From NCBI RefSeq assembly GCF_905171765.1, contig NC_053392.1:339543010-339607009 (forward strand): a DNA stretch of 64,000 nucleotides, in the 5' to 3' direction. The notes below the pieces were generated by a model that saw nothing but the letters and a program-made list of their open reading frames with translations, ran no database searches and was not told where the DNA came from. Shown piece by piece: positions 49,501-62,100 of this stretch (positions are counted from its first letter, which is position 1; each line of letters starts with the position of its first letter). The DNA comes from Bufo bufo (Eukaryota; Chordata; Amphibia; Anura; Bufonidae). The position numbers were made by a program, and so were the translations under genes.

Positions 49501-50557
49501 ATTTTGGAAAGAAGACACCCCAAGGTATTTTGTGATGGGCATAGTGAGTTCATGGAAGTTTTTATTTTTTGTCACAAGTTAGTGGAATATGAGACTTTGT
49601 AAGAAAAAAAAAAAGAAAAAAGAAAAATCATCATTTTCCGCTAACTTGTAACAAAAAATAAAAAATTCTAGGAACTCGCCATGCCCCTCACGGAATACCT
49701 TGGGGTGTCTTCTTTCCAAAATGGGGTCACTTGTGGGGTAGTTATACTGCCCTGGCATTTTAGGGGCCCTAATGCGTGAGAAGTAGTTTGAAATCAAAAT
49801 CTGTAAAAAATGCCCTGTGAAATCCGAAAGGTGCTCTTTGGAATGTGGGCCCCTTTGCCCACCTAGGCTGCAAAAAAGTGTCACACATCTGGTATCGCCG
49901 TACTCAGGAGAAGTTGGGCAATGTGTTTTGGGGTGTCTTTTTACATATACCCATGCTGGGTGAGAGAAATCTCTTGGCAAAATACAACTTTTCCCATTTT
50001 TTTATACAAAGCTGGCATTTGACCAAGATATTTATCTCACCCAGCATGGGTATATGTAAAATGACACCCCAAAACACATTGCCCAACTTCTCCTGAGTAC
50101 GGCGATACCAGATGTGTGACACTTTTTTGCAGCCTAGATGCGCAAAGGGGCCCAAATTCCTTTTATGAGGGCATTTTTAGACATTTGGAACCCAGACTTC
50201 TTCTCACGCTTTAGGGCCCCTAAAAAATTTTTTTGGGCACAAGTTAGCGGAAATGGATTTTTTTTTGTATTTTCTCACAAAGTCTCCCTTTCCGCTAACT
50301 TGGGACAAAATTTCAATCTTTCATGGACTCAATATGCCCCTCACGGAATACCTTGGGGTGTCTTCTTTCCGAAATGGGGTCACATGTGGGGTATTTATAC
50401 TGCCCTGGCATTTTAGGGGCCCTAAAGCGTGAGAAGAAGTCTGGAATATAAATGTCTAAAATGTCGTAAAAATTTTACGCATTTGGATTCCGTGAGGGGT
50501 ATGGTGAGTTCATGTGAGATTTTATTTTTTGACACAAGTTAGTGGAATATGAGACTT

Positions 50558-50590
<33 letters not shown>

Positions 50591-53500
50591 AAAATCCGCT
50601 AACTTGGGCCAAAAAAATGTCTGAATGGAGCCTTACAGGGGGGTGATCAATGACAGGGGGGTGATCAGGGAGTCTATATGGGGTGATCACCCCCCTGTCA
50701 TTGATCAACCCCCTGTAAGGCTCCATTCAGACGTCCGTATGTGTTTTGTGGATCCGATCCATGTATCCGTGGATCTGTAAAAAACATACGGACGTCTGAA
50801 TGGAGCCTTACAGGGGGGTGATCAATGACAGGGGGGTGATCAGGGAGTCTATATGGGGTGATCACCCCCCTGTCATTGATCACTTCCCTGTAAGGCTCCA
50901 TTCAGATGTCCGTATGTGTTTTGCGGATCCGATCCATGTATCCGTAAAAAACATACGGACGTCTGAATGGAGCCTTACAGGGGGCTGATCAATGACAGGG
51001 GGGTGATCAATGACAGGGGGGTGATCAGGGAGTCTATATGGGGTGATCACCCCCCTGTCATTGATCAACCCCCTGTAAGGCTCCATTCAGACGTCCGTAT
51101 GTGTTTTGTGGATCCGATCCATGTATCCGTGGATCTGTAAAAAACATACGGACGTCTGAATGGAGCCTTACAGGGGGGTGATCAATGACAGGGGGGTGAT
51201 CAGGGAGTCTATATGGGGTGATCACCCCCCTGTCATTGATCACTTCCCTGTAAGGCTCCATTCAGATGTCCGTATGTGTTTTGCGGATCCGATCCATGTA
51301 TCCGTAAAAAACATACGGACGTCTGAATGGAGCCTTACAGGGGGCTGATCAATGACAGGGGGGTGATCAATGACAGGGGGGTGATCAGGGAGTCTATATG
51401 GGGTGATCACCCCCCTGTCATTGATCACCCCCGTGTAAGGCTCCATTCAGACGTCCGTATGTGTTTTGCGGATCCGATCCATGTATCCGTGGATCCGTAA
51501 AAAACATACGGACGTCTGAATGGAGCCTTACAGGGGGGTGATCAATGACAGGGGGGTGATCAGGGAGTCTATATGGGGTGATCAGGGGTTAATAAGGGGT
51601 TAATAAGTGACGGGGGGGGGGGTGTAGTGTAGTGTGGTGCTACTTATTACTGAGCTGCCTGTGTCCTCTCGTGGTCGATCCAAGCAAAAGGGACCACCAG
51701 AGGAACAGGTAGCAGGTATATTAGACGCTGTTATCAAAACAGCGTCTAATATACCTGTTAGGGGTTAAAAAAAATCGCATCTCCAGCCTGCCAGCGAACG
51801 ATCGCCGCTGGCAGGCTGGAGATCCACTCGCTTACCTTCTGATCCTGTGAACGTGCGCGCCTGTGTGCGCGCGTTCACAGGAAATCTCGCGTCTCGCGAG
51901 ATGACGCGTATATGCGTGACTGTGCCTGGAGCTGCCGCCTCCGGAATGCGATCCTGCGTTAGGCGGTCCGGAGGCGGTTAACATTGGTGGTCTGATCTCT
52001 GGTCTTTTGAAAAATATTTTTTTCTTACTTTTCTCCTCTAAAACCTAGTTGCGTCTTATGGTCAGGTGCATCTTATAGAGAGAAAAATACCATAGCTGTG
52101 TCAGTTCAACCAAATTTCATTTGCATTATTAAACACAGAATAACTAACCAGAGCAATTTTCGCAAGGCCAATCTTCTTACCTTAACAAATGCAACTCCAT
52201 TGGGCGATATTGTAATGTCATGCCGTAGCTGGTACAAAAGGTCTGGAGGAACATGCAAAGACGTGCAGCCAAATTTTAATTCTTCACACCTAGAAATAAA
52301 GTAACAATATGAAATTATGGCATAAACTGTGGTTACAGATAAGATAATAAACGGGTCAATACAAATGATAGCAACTGGTATGTACGGAATAAAACAAACA
52401 AACAGAAGGTGTTGATAGTCTTTATGTTGTAAAGGTTCACAAAACACCCTACAATGGCACAATAAATATACTTAGAGCTGGACTAATACATTGAAATAGT
52501 CTACTGTTGTTGTGTCTTCTATGCATCCCCTCCTCCTGTATCTACTTATAACTCATGTTACAAACCTACTTAGTAAAAACAATGATGGTTCTTACATTCC
52601 CAGGTTCTCTATGTTCCCCAGACAAGTTGAGTAGCAGTAGTTATATGCAATCACTATGGAGGGGTACAAGGACTGAAAATCTAGCACCAATATTGAATTG
52701 CTGTAGAATTTGGATTCTGGCTCCATCACAAGTGGTATGCACTGTGGGGCTCTCATCTGAGCTCGCTGCTGGACACTTGGAGTTACTGGGATATAATTCA
52801 TCGGTTTTGCAATGCGGAGCATCATTGATTCAACTCGGTACTGTGCAAACAAAAAGTGAAAAAAAATATCTTTACTTTTGTCATGTAATCCTTTTAAACT
52901 GAAATGCAAAGCTGTAGAAATCTTTTGAAATGTTGCACACGAATAAGCTGAAATTGTAAACCCCTTCACCACCATCATGGCAGCCTATATCCCACAATTC
53001 ACTAAACCTATGATCATGGTTGTTTTGTCCTGTTTATTAAAGAGGACCTTTATGAAGTTATGAATGAATTGCTAGCAGTCTGCAGTAAGGGTACAGAGGG
53101 GAGGTAACCAGTTGGGGGTTTGTACCTGCACAGTCTGCCTCTATCCACACCCCGCAACTGGTTACCTCCCCTCTGTACCCTAACTGAAGGCTAATAGCAA
53201 TTCATTCATAACTTCTAGTAGGAATAATAAAGGAATGGCACAACAGAGCCATAAGAATAGATGTTCCAGAATTGTTATTACATGGGGAATGCATGAAGCT
53301 ATTAAAACAGACATGTCAGGAGTTGTTAAAGGTCCTCTTTAAACTTATATTGGTCGGGCTAATTAGTGACTGACAGCCTCCCCCTGTTATGTACAGATAT
53401 AATTGCTTATCACTAAGCAGGACTGTCAACTGCACCAAGTATAAAAGGAGCAGAGATTTAAATACTGTAAGGCCTCTTGCACACTAATGTGTGCTCCCCG

Positions 53501-56067
53501 TGGCCATGCTGCGGCCTGCAAATTGCGGGCCACAATACACGAACACCAACCGTGGGGCAGCCACAGCGGATCGCGGACCCATTCACTTTAATGGGTCCGC
53601 GATCCGCCCATTCCACAAAAAGCTAGGACATGTTCTATCTTTTTGCGGAACGGAAGTATGGGACGAAACCCCATGGAAAAACTCCGTAGTGCTTCCGTAG
53701 GGTTCCGTTCCATGCTTCCGTTCCGCATCTCTGGATTTGCGGACCCATTCAAGTGAATGGGTCCGCATCCGTGATGCGGAATGCCCACGGAACGGTGCCC
53801 GTGTATTGCGGATCCGCAATACGGCCACAGAGCGCACACGTTCGTGTGAAAGAGGCCTTAAGTGAAATACAAATTATACTGAATGTTCTATAAAAATATA
53901 TAACAATCTGTTTAGTCCTTTTTCTCTATAATATAGACTGTACTGAATTTTCACAGTGACAGGTTCCCCTTTAAGTGGTGGGTTATTTATTAGTAACCAA
54001 TGGCAAGCTACTGTAACATCAGCAGTAAATGCACTACAACACTACAATCTCTCCTGTCACCCACTGCTACGGTTTACTTTACCTGTGATCCTCTAGTTAG
54101 GACATGCAAAAACTGTATCCCAAAAAGTCTTGCTAGTTCACTAGTTCTCCCAATCAAATCTAACTGTTTGAGTAACTGTAGTGTTCCATGCACCCTGCTC
54201 ATGTAGTGGTCAATCATCCGCCATCTGTAAAAAGAGACAAAGAAGAAGGATTATCCATCTATTTTATCTAATCCATCTATTTTATCTAATCTATCCCATT
54301 TTATCTAATCTATCCTATCTTATCTAATCTATCTATATCTATTTTATCAAATCTATATCTATTTTATCTAATCTATCTATATCTATTTTATCTAATCTAT
54401 CTATATCTACAGGGAGTGCAGAATTATTAGGCAAATTAGTATTTTGACCACATCATCCTCTTTATGCATGTTGTCTTACTCCAAGCTGTATAGGCTCGAA
54501 AGCCTACTACCAATTAAGCATATTAGGTGATGTGCATCTCTGTAATGAGAAGGGGTGTGGTCTAATGACATCAACACCCTATATTAGGTGTGCATAATTA
54601 TTAGGCAACTTCCTTTCCTTTGGCAAAATGGGTCAAAAGAAGGACTTGACAGGCTCAGAAAAGTCTAAAATAGTGAGATATCTTGCAGAGGGATGCAGCA
54701 CTCTTAAAATTGCAAAGCTTCTGAAGCGTGATCATCGAACAATCAAGCGTTTCATTCAAAATAGTCAACAGGGTCGCAAGAAGCGTGTGGAAAAACCAAG
54801 GTGCAAAATAACTGCCCATGAACTGAGAAAAGTCAAGCGTGCAGCTGCCAAGATGCCACTTGCCACCAGTTTGGCCATATTTCAGAGCTGCAACATCACT
54901 GGAGTGCCCAAAAGCACAAGGTGTGCAATACTCAGAGACATGGCCAAGGTAAGAAAGGCTGAAAGACAACCACCACTGAACAAGACACACAAGCTGAAAC
55001 GTCAAGACTGGGCCAAGAAATATCTCAAGACTGATTTTTCTAAGGTTTTATGGACTGATGAAATGAGAGTGAGTCTTGATGGGCCAGATGGATGGGCCCG
55101 TGGCTGGATTGGTAAAGGGCAGAGAGCTCCAGTCCGACTAAGACGCCAGCAAGGTGGAGGTGGAGTACTGGTTTGGGCTGGTATCATCAAAGATGAGCTT
55201 GTGGGACCTTTTTGGGTTGAGGATGGAGTCAAGCTCAACTCCCAGTCCTACTGCCAGTTTCTGGAAGACACCTTCTTCAAGCAGTGGTACAGGAAGAAGT
55301 CTGCATCCTTCAAGAAAAACATGATTTTCATGCAGGACAATGCTCCATCACACGCGTCCAAGTACTCCACAGCGTGGCTGGCAAGAAAGGGTATAAAAGA
55401 AGAAAATCTAATGACATGGCCTCCTTGTTCACCTGATCTGAACCCCATTGAGAACCTGTGGTCCATCATCAAATGTGAGCTTTACAAGGAGGGAAAACAG
55501 TACACCTCTCTGAACAGTGTCTGGGAGGCTGTGGTTGCTGCTGCACGCAATGTTGATGGTGAACAGATCAAAACACTGACAGAATCCATGGATGGCAGGC
55601 TTTTGCGTGTCCTTGCAAAGAAAGGTGGCTATATTGGTCACTGATTTGTTTTTGTTTTGTTTTTGAATGTCAGAAATGTATATTTGTGAATGTTGAGATG
55701 TTATATTGGTTTCACTGGTAAAAATAAATAATTGAAATGGGAATATATTTGTTTTTTGTTAAGTTGCCTAATAATTATGCACAGTAATAGTCACCTGCAC
55801 ACACAGATGTCCCCCTAAAATAGCTAAAACTAAAAACAAACTAAAAACTACTTCCAAAAATATTCAGCTTTGATATTAATGAGTTTTTTGGGTTCATTGA
55901 GAACATGGTTGTTGTTCAATAATAAAATTAATCCTCAAAAATACAATTTGCCTAATAATTCTGCACTCCCTGTATTTTATCTAATCTATCTATATCTATT
56001 TTATCTAATCTATATCTATTTTATCTAATCTATATCTATTTTATCTAATCTATATCTATTTTATCTA

Positions 56068-56105
<38 letters not shown>

Positions 56106-59100
56106 TTTATAAACCAAGAGTGTGTCGTGGATGGAGCTGGAAACTGCAGTGCTGTTCCCATTCACTTCAAAAGGAGCCACGCTGCATTAACAAGCTCTGT
56201 CCACTACACACAATGGACAGAGCTGTAATTCCAGTGCCGGAGCTACTGCACAACTGCTGATTGGCAGGGGTGTTGGTTGTTGGACATTGATGGCCTATCT
56301 CACCAATATAAAAGGTCTGGAAAATCAGTTTAAATTTTATTATAAAACTATCCTAAAAGCCTTCAAATTTAAAAAGACCATCTTTTTATGAACTAAAAGG
56401 CCCAATGATGGATAAAACAATGAAACCTCATAACCAGGATAATGCTAAACCATACATAACATTTTATTTCTTTCGAAAATTGGCAAAATGGGTTAAAAAA
56501 AAGACTAAAAGCATTATTACTCACCTCACCAATCCCCTGCCTCTGCGATTCTTACCACTTCATGGTCCCATCTCGGCACACAGGAAAAAGGCCCACCAGG
56601 TGTCTCACCATTGCAGCCAGTGATTGGCAGAGTGGGTGGGCATTTCCTATGTGATGAGATTGGAACAGGAAGTACAGACCAGTGGGGATCTGGTAAGCTT
56701 TGAAACGGCAGAGGCAGGAGATTGGTGAAGTCATCTAGGCACATGCCATGTGATATTTCCACGGGAATACAAGCCTGCGGACAGCATATACTTTAATTCT
56801 TAAACTTAATAACAGATGTCAAGGGAGTTAATGGAGGGACCCTCTAACTGAACAGAATATGTACCTTGTACATTATTATTATGCTGTACTTGTAAACCGC
56901 AACATATTACATTGCAGAGAAGAGAGTTTTACACGTACCTAATCTGGAACATGGAAAGCCTGCAGGAGCAGATTTATCAATGTATTTAAAGGGCATCTCT
57001 CAGCAGATTTGTAGCTATTAAACTGGCTGATCTGTTACATGTGCGCTTGGCAGATGGATTTTCCATGTCCATATGTGCCCACATTGCTTTTAATATATGC
57101 AAATTAGCCCCTAGGAGCAATGGGGCGTTACCTTTATACCTAAAGTCTCAGCTCTGTCTCCAACTGCTGCGCCCTCTCCACTTTGATTGGCAAGGCCAGG
57201 AAGTGAAAACATCATCACAACTGGCCAATCAAAGAGCAAGGGGTGCAGCAGTTGCAGAGAGAGCTGAGCCTCTAGGAGTCATGGCCCCAGTTGCATATAG
57301 AGGCCCATTCCATATATCAAAACTTCGTTTTTCTCAGTAATGTGGGCACATATGAACATGGGACCCACACAGATGCCTTCAGCTGCCATGTGCACATGTA
57401 ACAGGTCAGCCAGTTTCATAGGTACAAATCTGCTGACAGATGCCCTTTAAGTCAGTTTGACATACAAACTGAAAAATATGACAAAAACCCCCCTTTTTTT
57501 AAGCCCCCTGTAAATTATTTTTCAACACATTAAGCTGTGTTGGAAAGAATAAGAAGGCCTTCAGACTAAAAGTCTTCATCTCCTTATAATAAGTATGGCC
57601 TGTGCCATCTTGTGGCGTTTGATTCACCAGTATTAATAAATCTCCCCTAATAAAGAATTTGCCACATTTATCATTAATAGAAAATTACCTGTAAACATCA
57701 GATTTATGATCAAACCAATCTGATAATGTTCGAAAAGTAAAAAGTGGGAACCTTTGGTGAAGAACATGGAAGGCCACATTTTCAAATGTATAATTAGTCA
57801 GAGCAACCTACAAAATAATGAAAAAAAAGTTACAAAAAATAACTCAAATGCTCTTGCATTTAATAGATTTTAAGCATCTACATAAAGGTAGATCTGCATG
57901 GGATGCATTTAGGGGAACGCTGAGGCATTTTCCTTCACCCCTATGGGCTGTAGAGGACACTAAAAGCCTACATAATGTCATCAGTAAATCATTTTTGAAG
58001 TTTAATACCTTGGAATGAATATGAATCAAGAGACGGCTAAATTTACTTACCTTTTCCCACCTCTTGAGTACAGAGTGAACTGAAATGCTGCATTCTATAT
58101 TTCTTTACATAATGCATTTAAATAGGACAAATACAAAACAAAGTTAATATTCCAAAACTTTTTTCTGGGGGGGGGGGGGGATTTATCATCCTGACATTTT
58201 TTAATGTAATGCTTCTGGTGAGTTTTAACTTTTACAAAAAGTTTGATAAACTTGGTGCAATATTTGAGCTTTCAATAACATTTCCCACTCACAATTCTAA
58301 ACCAGATTATAGGCTACTGAGTCTACTCTACCCCCTGACAGAAGTAACACTGCACAAAAATCTTTAAATCTTTTAAAAAAAATAACAAATGTCATGTGCA
58401 ACCACTTTTAATGACAGAACCCAAGTATAGTGCAAATGAGAGTCACCGCTCACCATTTACAGTATCTACCTTAATGTAAACCTATAGGTAATATGGCCGT
58501 AGACAAAATGTATGGGAGACAAAAACCAGAATTGCTATTTTCTATTCATCTCAACTACCAAAATCAAAAAATAAAGCAAATCAAAAATGGTACCAATGAA
58601 AACTACAAACTATCCTGCAATAAAACGTTGCGTCCCGTAAAAAATTCAAGGTCTCATACAGCTACACTAAAGAAAAAAATAAAGTTATGACAACTGGACC
58701 ACAGAGGGGAAAAAATGTTACTGGTCCTTAAAGGTTTTTTCAGGATTTACTTACCGATGGCCTATCCTCAGGATAGGTCATCAATATCAAATCGACGGGG
58801 GTCCGACTCCCTGCACCCCCACCGATCAGCTGTACGAAAAAGCCACTGCACTTCGTGAGCACTTGATGTCATATCCGTTCATATAGCCTATTTGCAGCTC
58901 AGCCCCATTCAAGTAAATGGGCCCCCTGGGCTGCAATATCAAGCACAGCCAAGGTACAGCGCTGCAGTTGGTAAGCTGCGAGGAAGCTGCAGCATTCACT
59001 TCACCAGAGTGCTGCAGCCTCCCCAAAAGGCTGATCGGCAGCAGTACAGGGAGTTACACCCCTGCCGATCTTGTACTGATGAGGATAGGATATCTAAATA

Positions 59101-62100
59101 TAAATCTTGGAGAAACCCTTTAAGGCTAACAGTCACATCATTAAGGGCTTTTTCTGGGAGTACAGTGTTGAAAATCCATCCTCAGCATAGGTCATGCATA
59201 TCTGACCAGTGGAGGTCTGACACCGCCACCAATCAGCTGCTTGCAGCTATGCTTGGTATTATAGTTCAGTCTATTTACTCGAATGGGACTAAACTGCACG
59301 TTGGCCATGTGACTAATGAACGTGATGTTACTGGCCTAGGAAGAGACCACACAAAGCACACAAGCCGTGGCCTCTTCAAACAGCTGATGGAGGGGGGAGG
59401 GTGCCCAGAGGTGGACCCCCACCGATAAGATACTGATGACCTACTACCGGAAAACCTCTTTAGTCACCTGAATTGTACACCAACTATAATACAAAATCTA
59501 CAATAAAAAGTGCCATTTTAGGAAGGTTTTTATCATTTTAATATCACTGTTAGAGGGTTAAAGAGAGGTGGCAAATAATAAAGCATATTAAAGGGGTTTC
59601 TCGAGACTTTTAGGGCACATGCACACGGACTGTATCCATTTTGCGGTCCACAAAACACAGATACCGGTCAAGTGCATGCCGCCATTTCTTTTTTTTAACT
59701 CCTGCAGAAATGTGCTATAATTGTCTAAAATACGGACAAGTACAAGACACGTTTTATCTTTTTTGCGGGGGCACGGAATGGACATATGGATGCAGAAAGC
59801 GCACCATGTGCTGTCCACATCTTTTGCCCCATTAAAATGAATACGGATCAAATACAGACCAAACATATGGTCGTTTGCATGGGCCCTTATACAGATAACC
59901 TATCCTCTGAATAGGTCATCATTATATGATCATGGGGGTCCAACACCCAAGACCCCCGTCGATCAGCTATTTGAAAAGGCACCGGCACTCTCAGTAGAGG
60001 CACTGCCTTCTCCAGCTTTTCCTAGGCCATGTGACATCATCTTCATCGGTCCCATGGCCTAGGCTCAGCTCAGTCCCACTGAAGTGAATGGGGCTGAGCT
60101 GCGATACCAAACACAGCGGCTATATAATGTACGATGCTGTCATTGGTGAGCGGAGGGGCCCAGAGGATAGGTCATCAGTATAAAAAAAGTCTCAGAAAAT
60201 CCCTAGAAAAGGTAGAAAAACTTTACAGAGAAAGGCCAAAATAAAATGTTAATACAAAATAAGCTACTATATGGCCCCTTTCACACCACTGTGAGGAGCA
60301 GAATACCGAAAATGATGGAAGTGCCAGATAGTACAGCCCATTACCATTCATGAGCAGACTTGTGCAAGAAATAATAGTATAAAAACTTGGGCAATACCTC
60401 AGGTCTCATCATCCTCCAAACATTTAATATAATCCGACCAACTATATTTATCTCACTCATAGCTTCAGCACCATATTCATCTTTGTCCGCAGAAAATCGG
60501 TTCTCATATGTATCCGCTAAAATGAAGAATGAAGAGAGAAGTGATTATTACAAATAGCACAAACTGTTTCAAAGATATATACTGAGGTCCTGATAAAGGG
60601 GTGTAAAGTGGGGGTAAAGGGGGCATGTCCTTTCTGCAACAGCTCTCTCCCTGCAACTGTCACAGCTTCGGTGGAAGCTGGAACTAAGCATGTGTGTCCA
60701 CCTCAGCACAGCAATACTTTGATTGATAGGGTCAGGCAGTGTAAATGTCATCACGCCTGGCTCTGTCAATAAAAGTGCAGAGGGCACAGCAGTTGCAGAG
60801 TCTCTTGATATAACGGCAACGCCCCCATTGCTCCTAGCGAATCATTTACATATATTAAACATCATATTTCTCAGCAATCCTGGCACATATGAACATGGCA
60901 CCAACAGATACCTTCAGCTGCCAAGCGCACATGCAATAGGTCAGCCAGTTTCATAGGTACAAATGTACTGACAGATGCCCTTTAAAGGTGCCCCATATAC
61001 GTATATTACATTTGACAGTACAATATATAGGACACAATAACTGTCCGAATACCAAAATTAGTTTCACTATTAACTCATTACACATTATTACAAAGACCTT
61101 TCTGAATCTACTCTGCACTATTGTCAACGCACCAGGTACTCTGGACATTTGCTGGCAGAGATCCACATTAAGGGCTGATGCCCTCTGCAAAAGATAACCC
61201 CAGGAGTGCATCTGGACTTCATATCCTAGCAAAATATCAGGGTCATATCTGAAAAGTAAAGGACAGCATATTAGAAGTTATCCCCACAACAGCAACATCA
61301 GAAGGTCATCGACTATTGGAAATGAACAAATGAGTCATTGCGCGGTGGAACTTATTATTATGAAGGACTTTAAGGATTAATCACTGTACAGGCGAAAATT
61401 TCTACAACTTTCCAATATACTTTGGGGGTAATGTATGCCAATCTTGATCTCCTGTGCGCTGGAGTGAGATGCACCTTATTTATTAACAGGCAAATAGGGG
61501 TATCTCTAGCACCACGTGCACCAGAAACTCAAATCTAACCCAGCTAGAGGCTGGGGTACATTTCAGCAATAATTGATGGCAGTTAGTGGTGTAAATGATG
61601 GTATATCCGGCAGGATGTGGAGGCCCCATCCTTCCCTCCACTTTATGAAAGTGTCAAGAAGCACTAAAAGTTCCAACTTATGGTGCAAATAAGGCTACTT
61701 TCACACTTGCGGCAGAGTGATCCGGCAAGCAGTTCCGTCGCCGGAACTGCCTGCCGGATCCGGCAAAACGTATGCCAACTGATGGCATTTGTAAGACTGA
61801 TCAGGATCCTGATCCGTCTTACAAATGCATTGAAGTGCCGGATCCTTCTTTCCGGTGTCATCTGGAAAAATGGATCCGGCATTTATTTTTTTCACTTTTT
61901 TTTGGTCTGCGCATTCGGCATTGAGGTATTTTGATACATTCCTATGGAAAAAAATTAAAGTGTTCTGGATTTTTGGCCGGAAATAAAACCGTAGCATGCT
62001 GCGGTATTATCTCCGTCCTGAACAGTCAAAAAGACTGAACTGAAGACATCCTGAACGGATTTCTCTCCATTCAGAATGCATGGGGATATGCCTGATCAGT

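Larger units (their letters stand above)
48299..51977. mobile_element. 3.7-kb TTAA-flanked hairpin-rich element
   Basis: TTAA at 48295-48298 and 51978-51981. Ends CCACCTCAGCCCCCCTAGC and CCGCCTCCGGACCGCC (complement of the right end). The host word on either side joins to GGTCTGATTAACATTGG, which exists uninterrupted at 4129-4145 in complement. No transposase is seen. The content is mainly internal inverted repeats (48890-50165) and a tandem array (50618-51590). Confidence 0.85.
40243..52096. mobile_element. outer 'CGTATTTTTCGC'-type element holding nested transposons
   Basis: Left end TACCATATTTTTTGCTCTAT followed by AAGATGCACC; the right end is the inverted partner (GGTGCATCTTATAGAGAGAA then AATACCATA). 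Two big insertions separate its halves: a Tc1 element (40435-48191) and a TTAA element (48299-51977). Without them the host element would be only a few hundred bp, matching the short copies at 4014 and 32030. It occupies almost all of the intron between exons g and h. Confidence 0.82.

Noticed and set aside
49067..50155. Conserved 62-83-residue frame repeated four times ([11 protein letters not shown]...)
   Set aside because: It follows inverted repeats inside a MITE-like element. Conservation is due to DNA duplication, and the frames lack a start context or domain.
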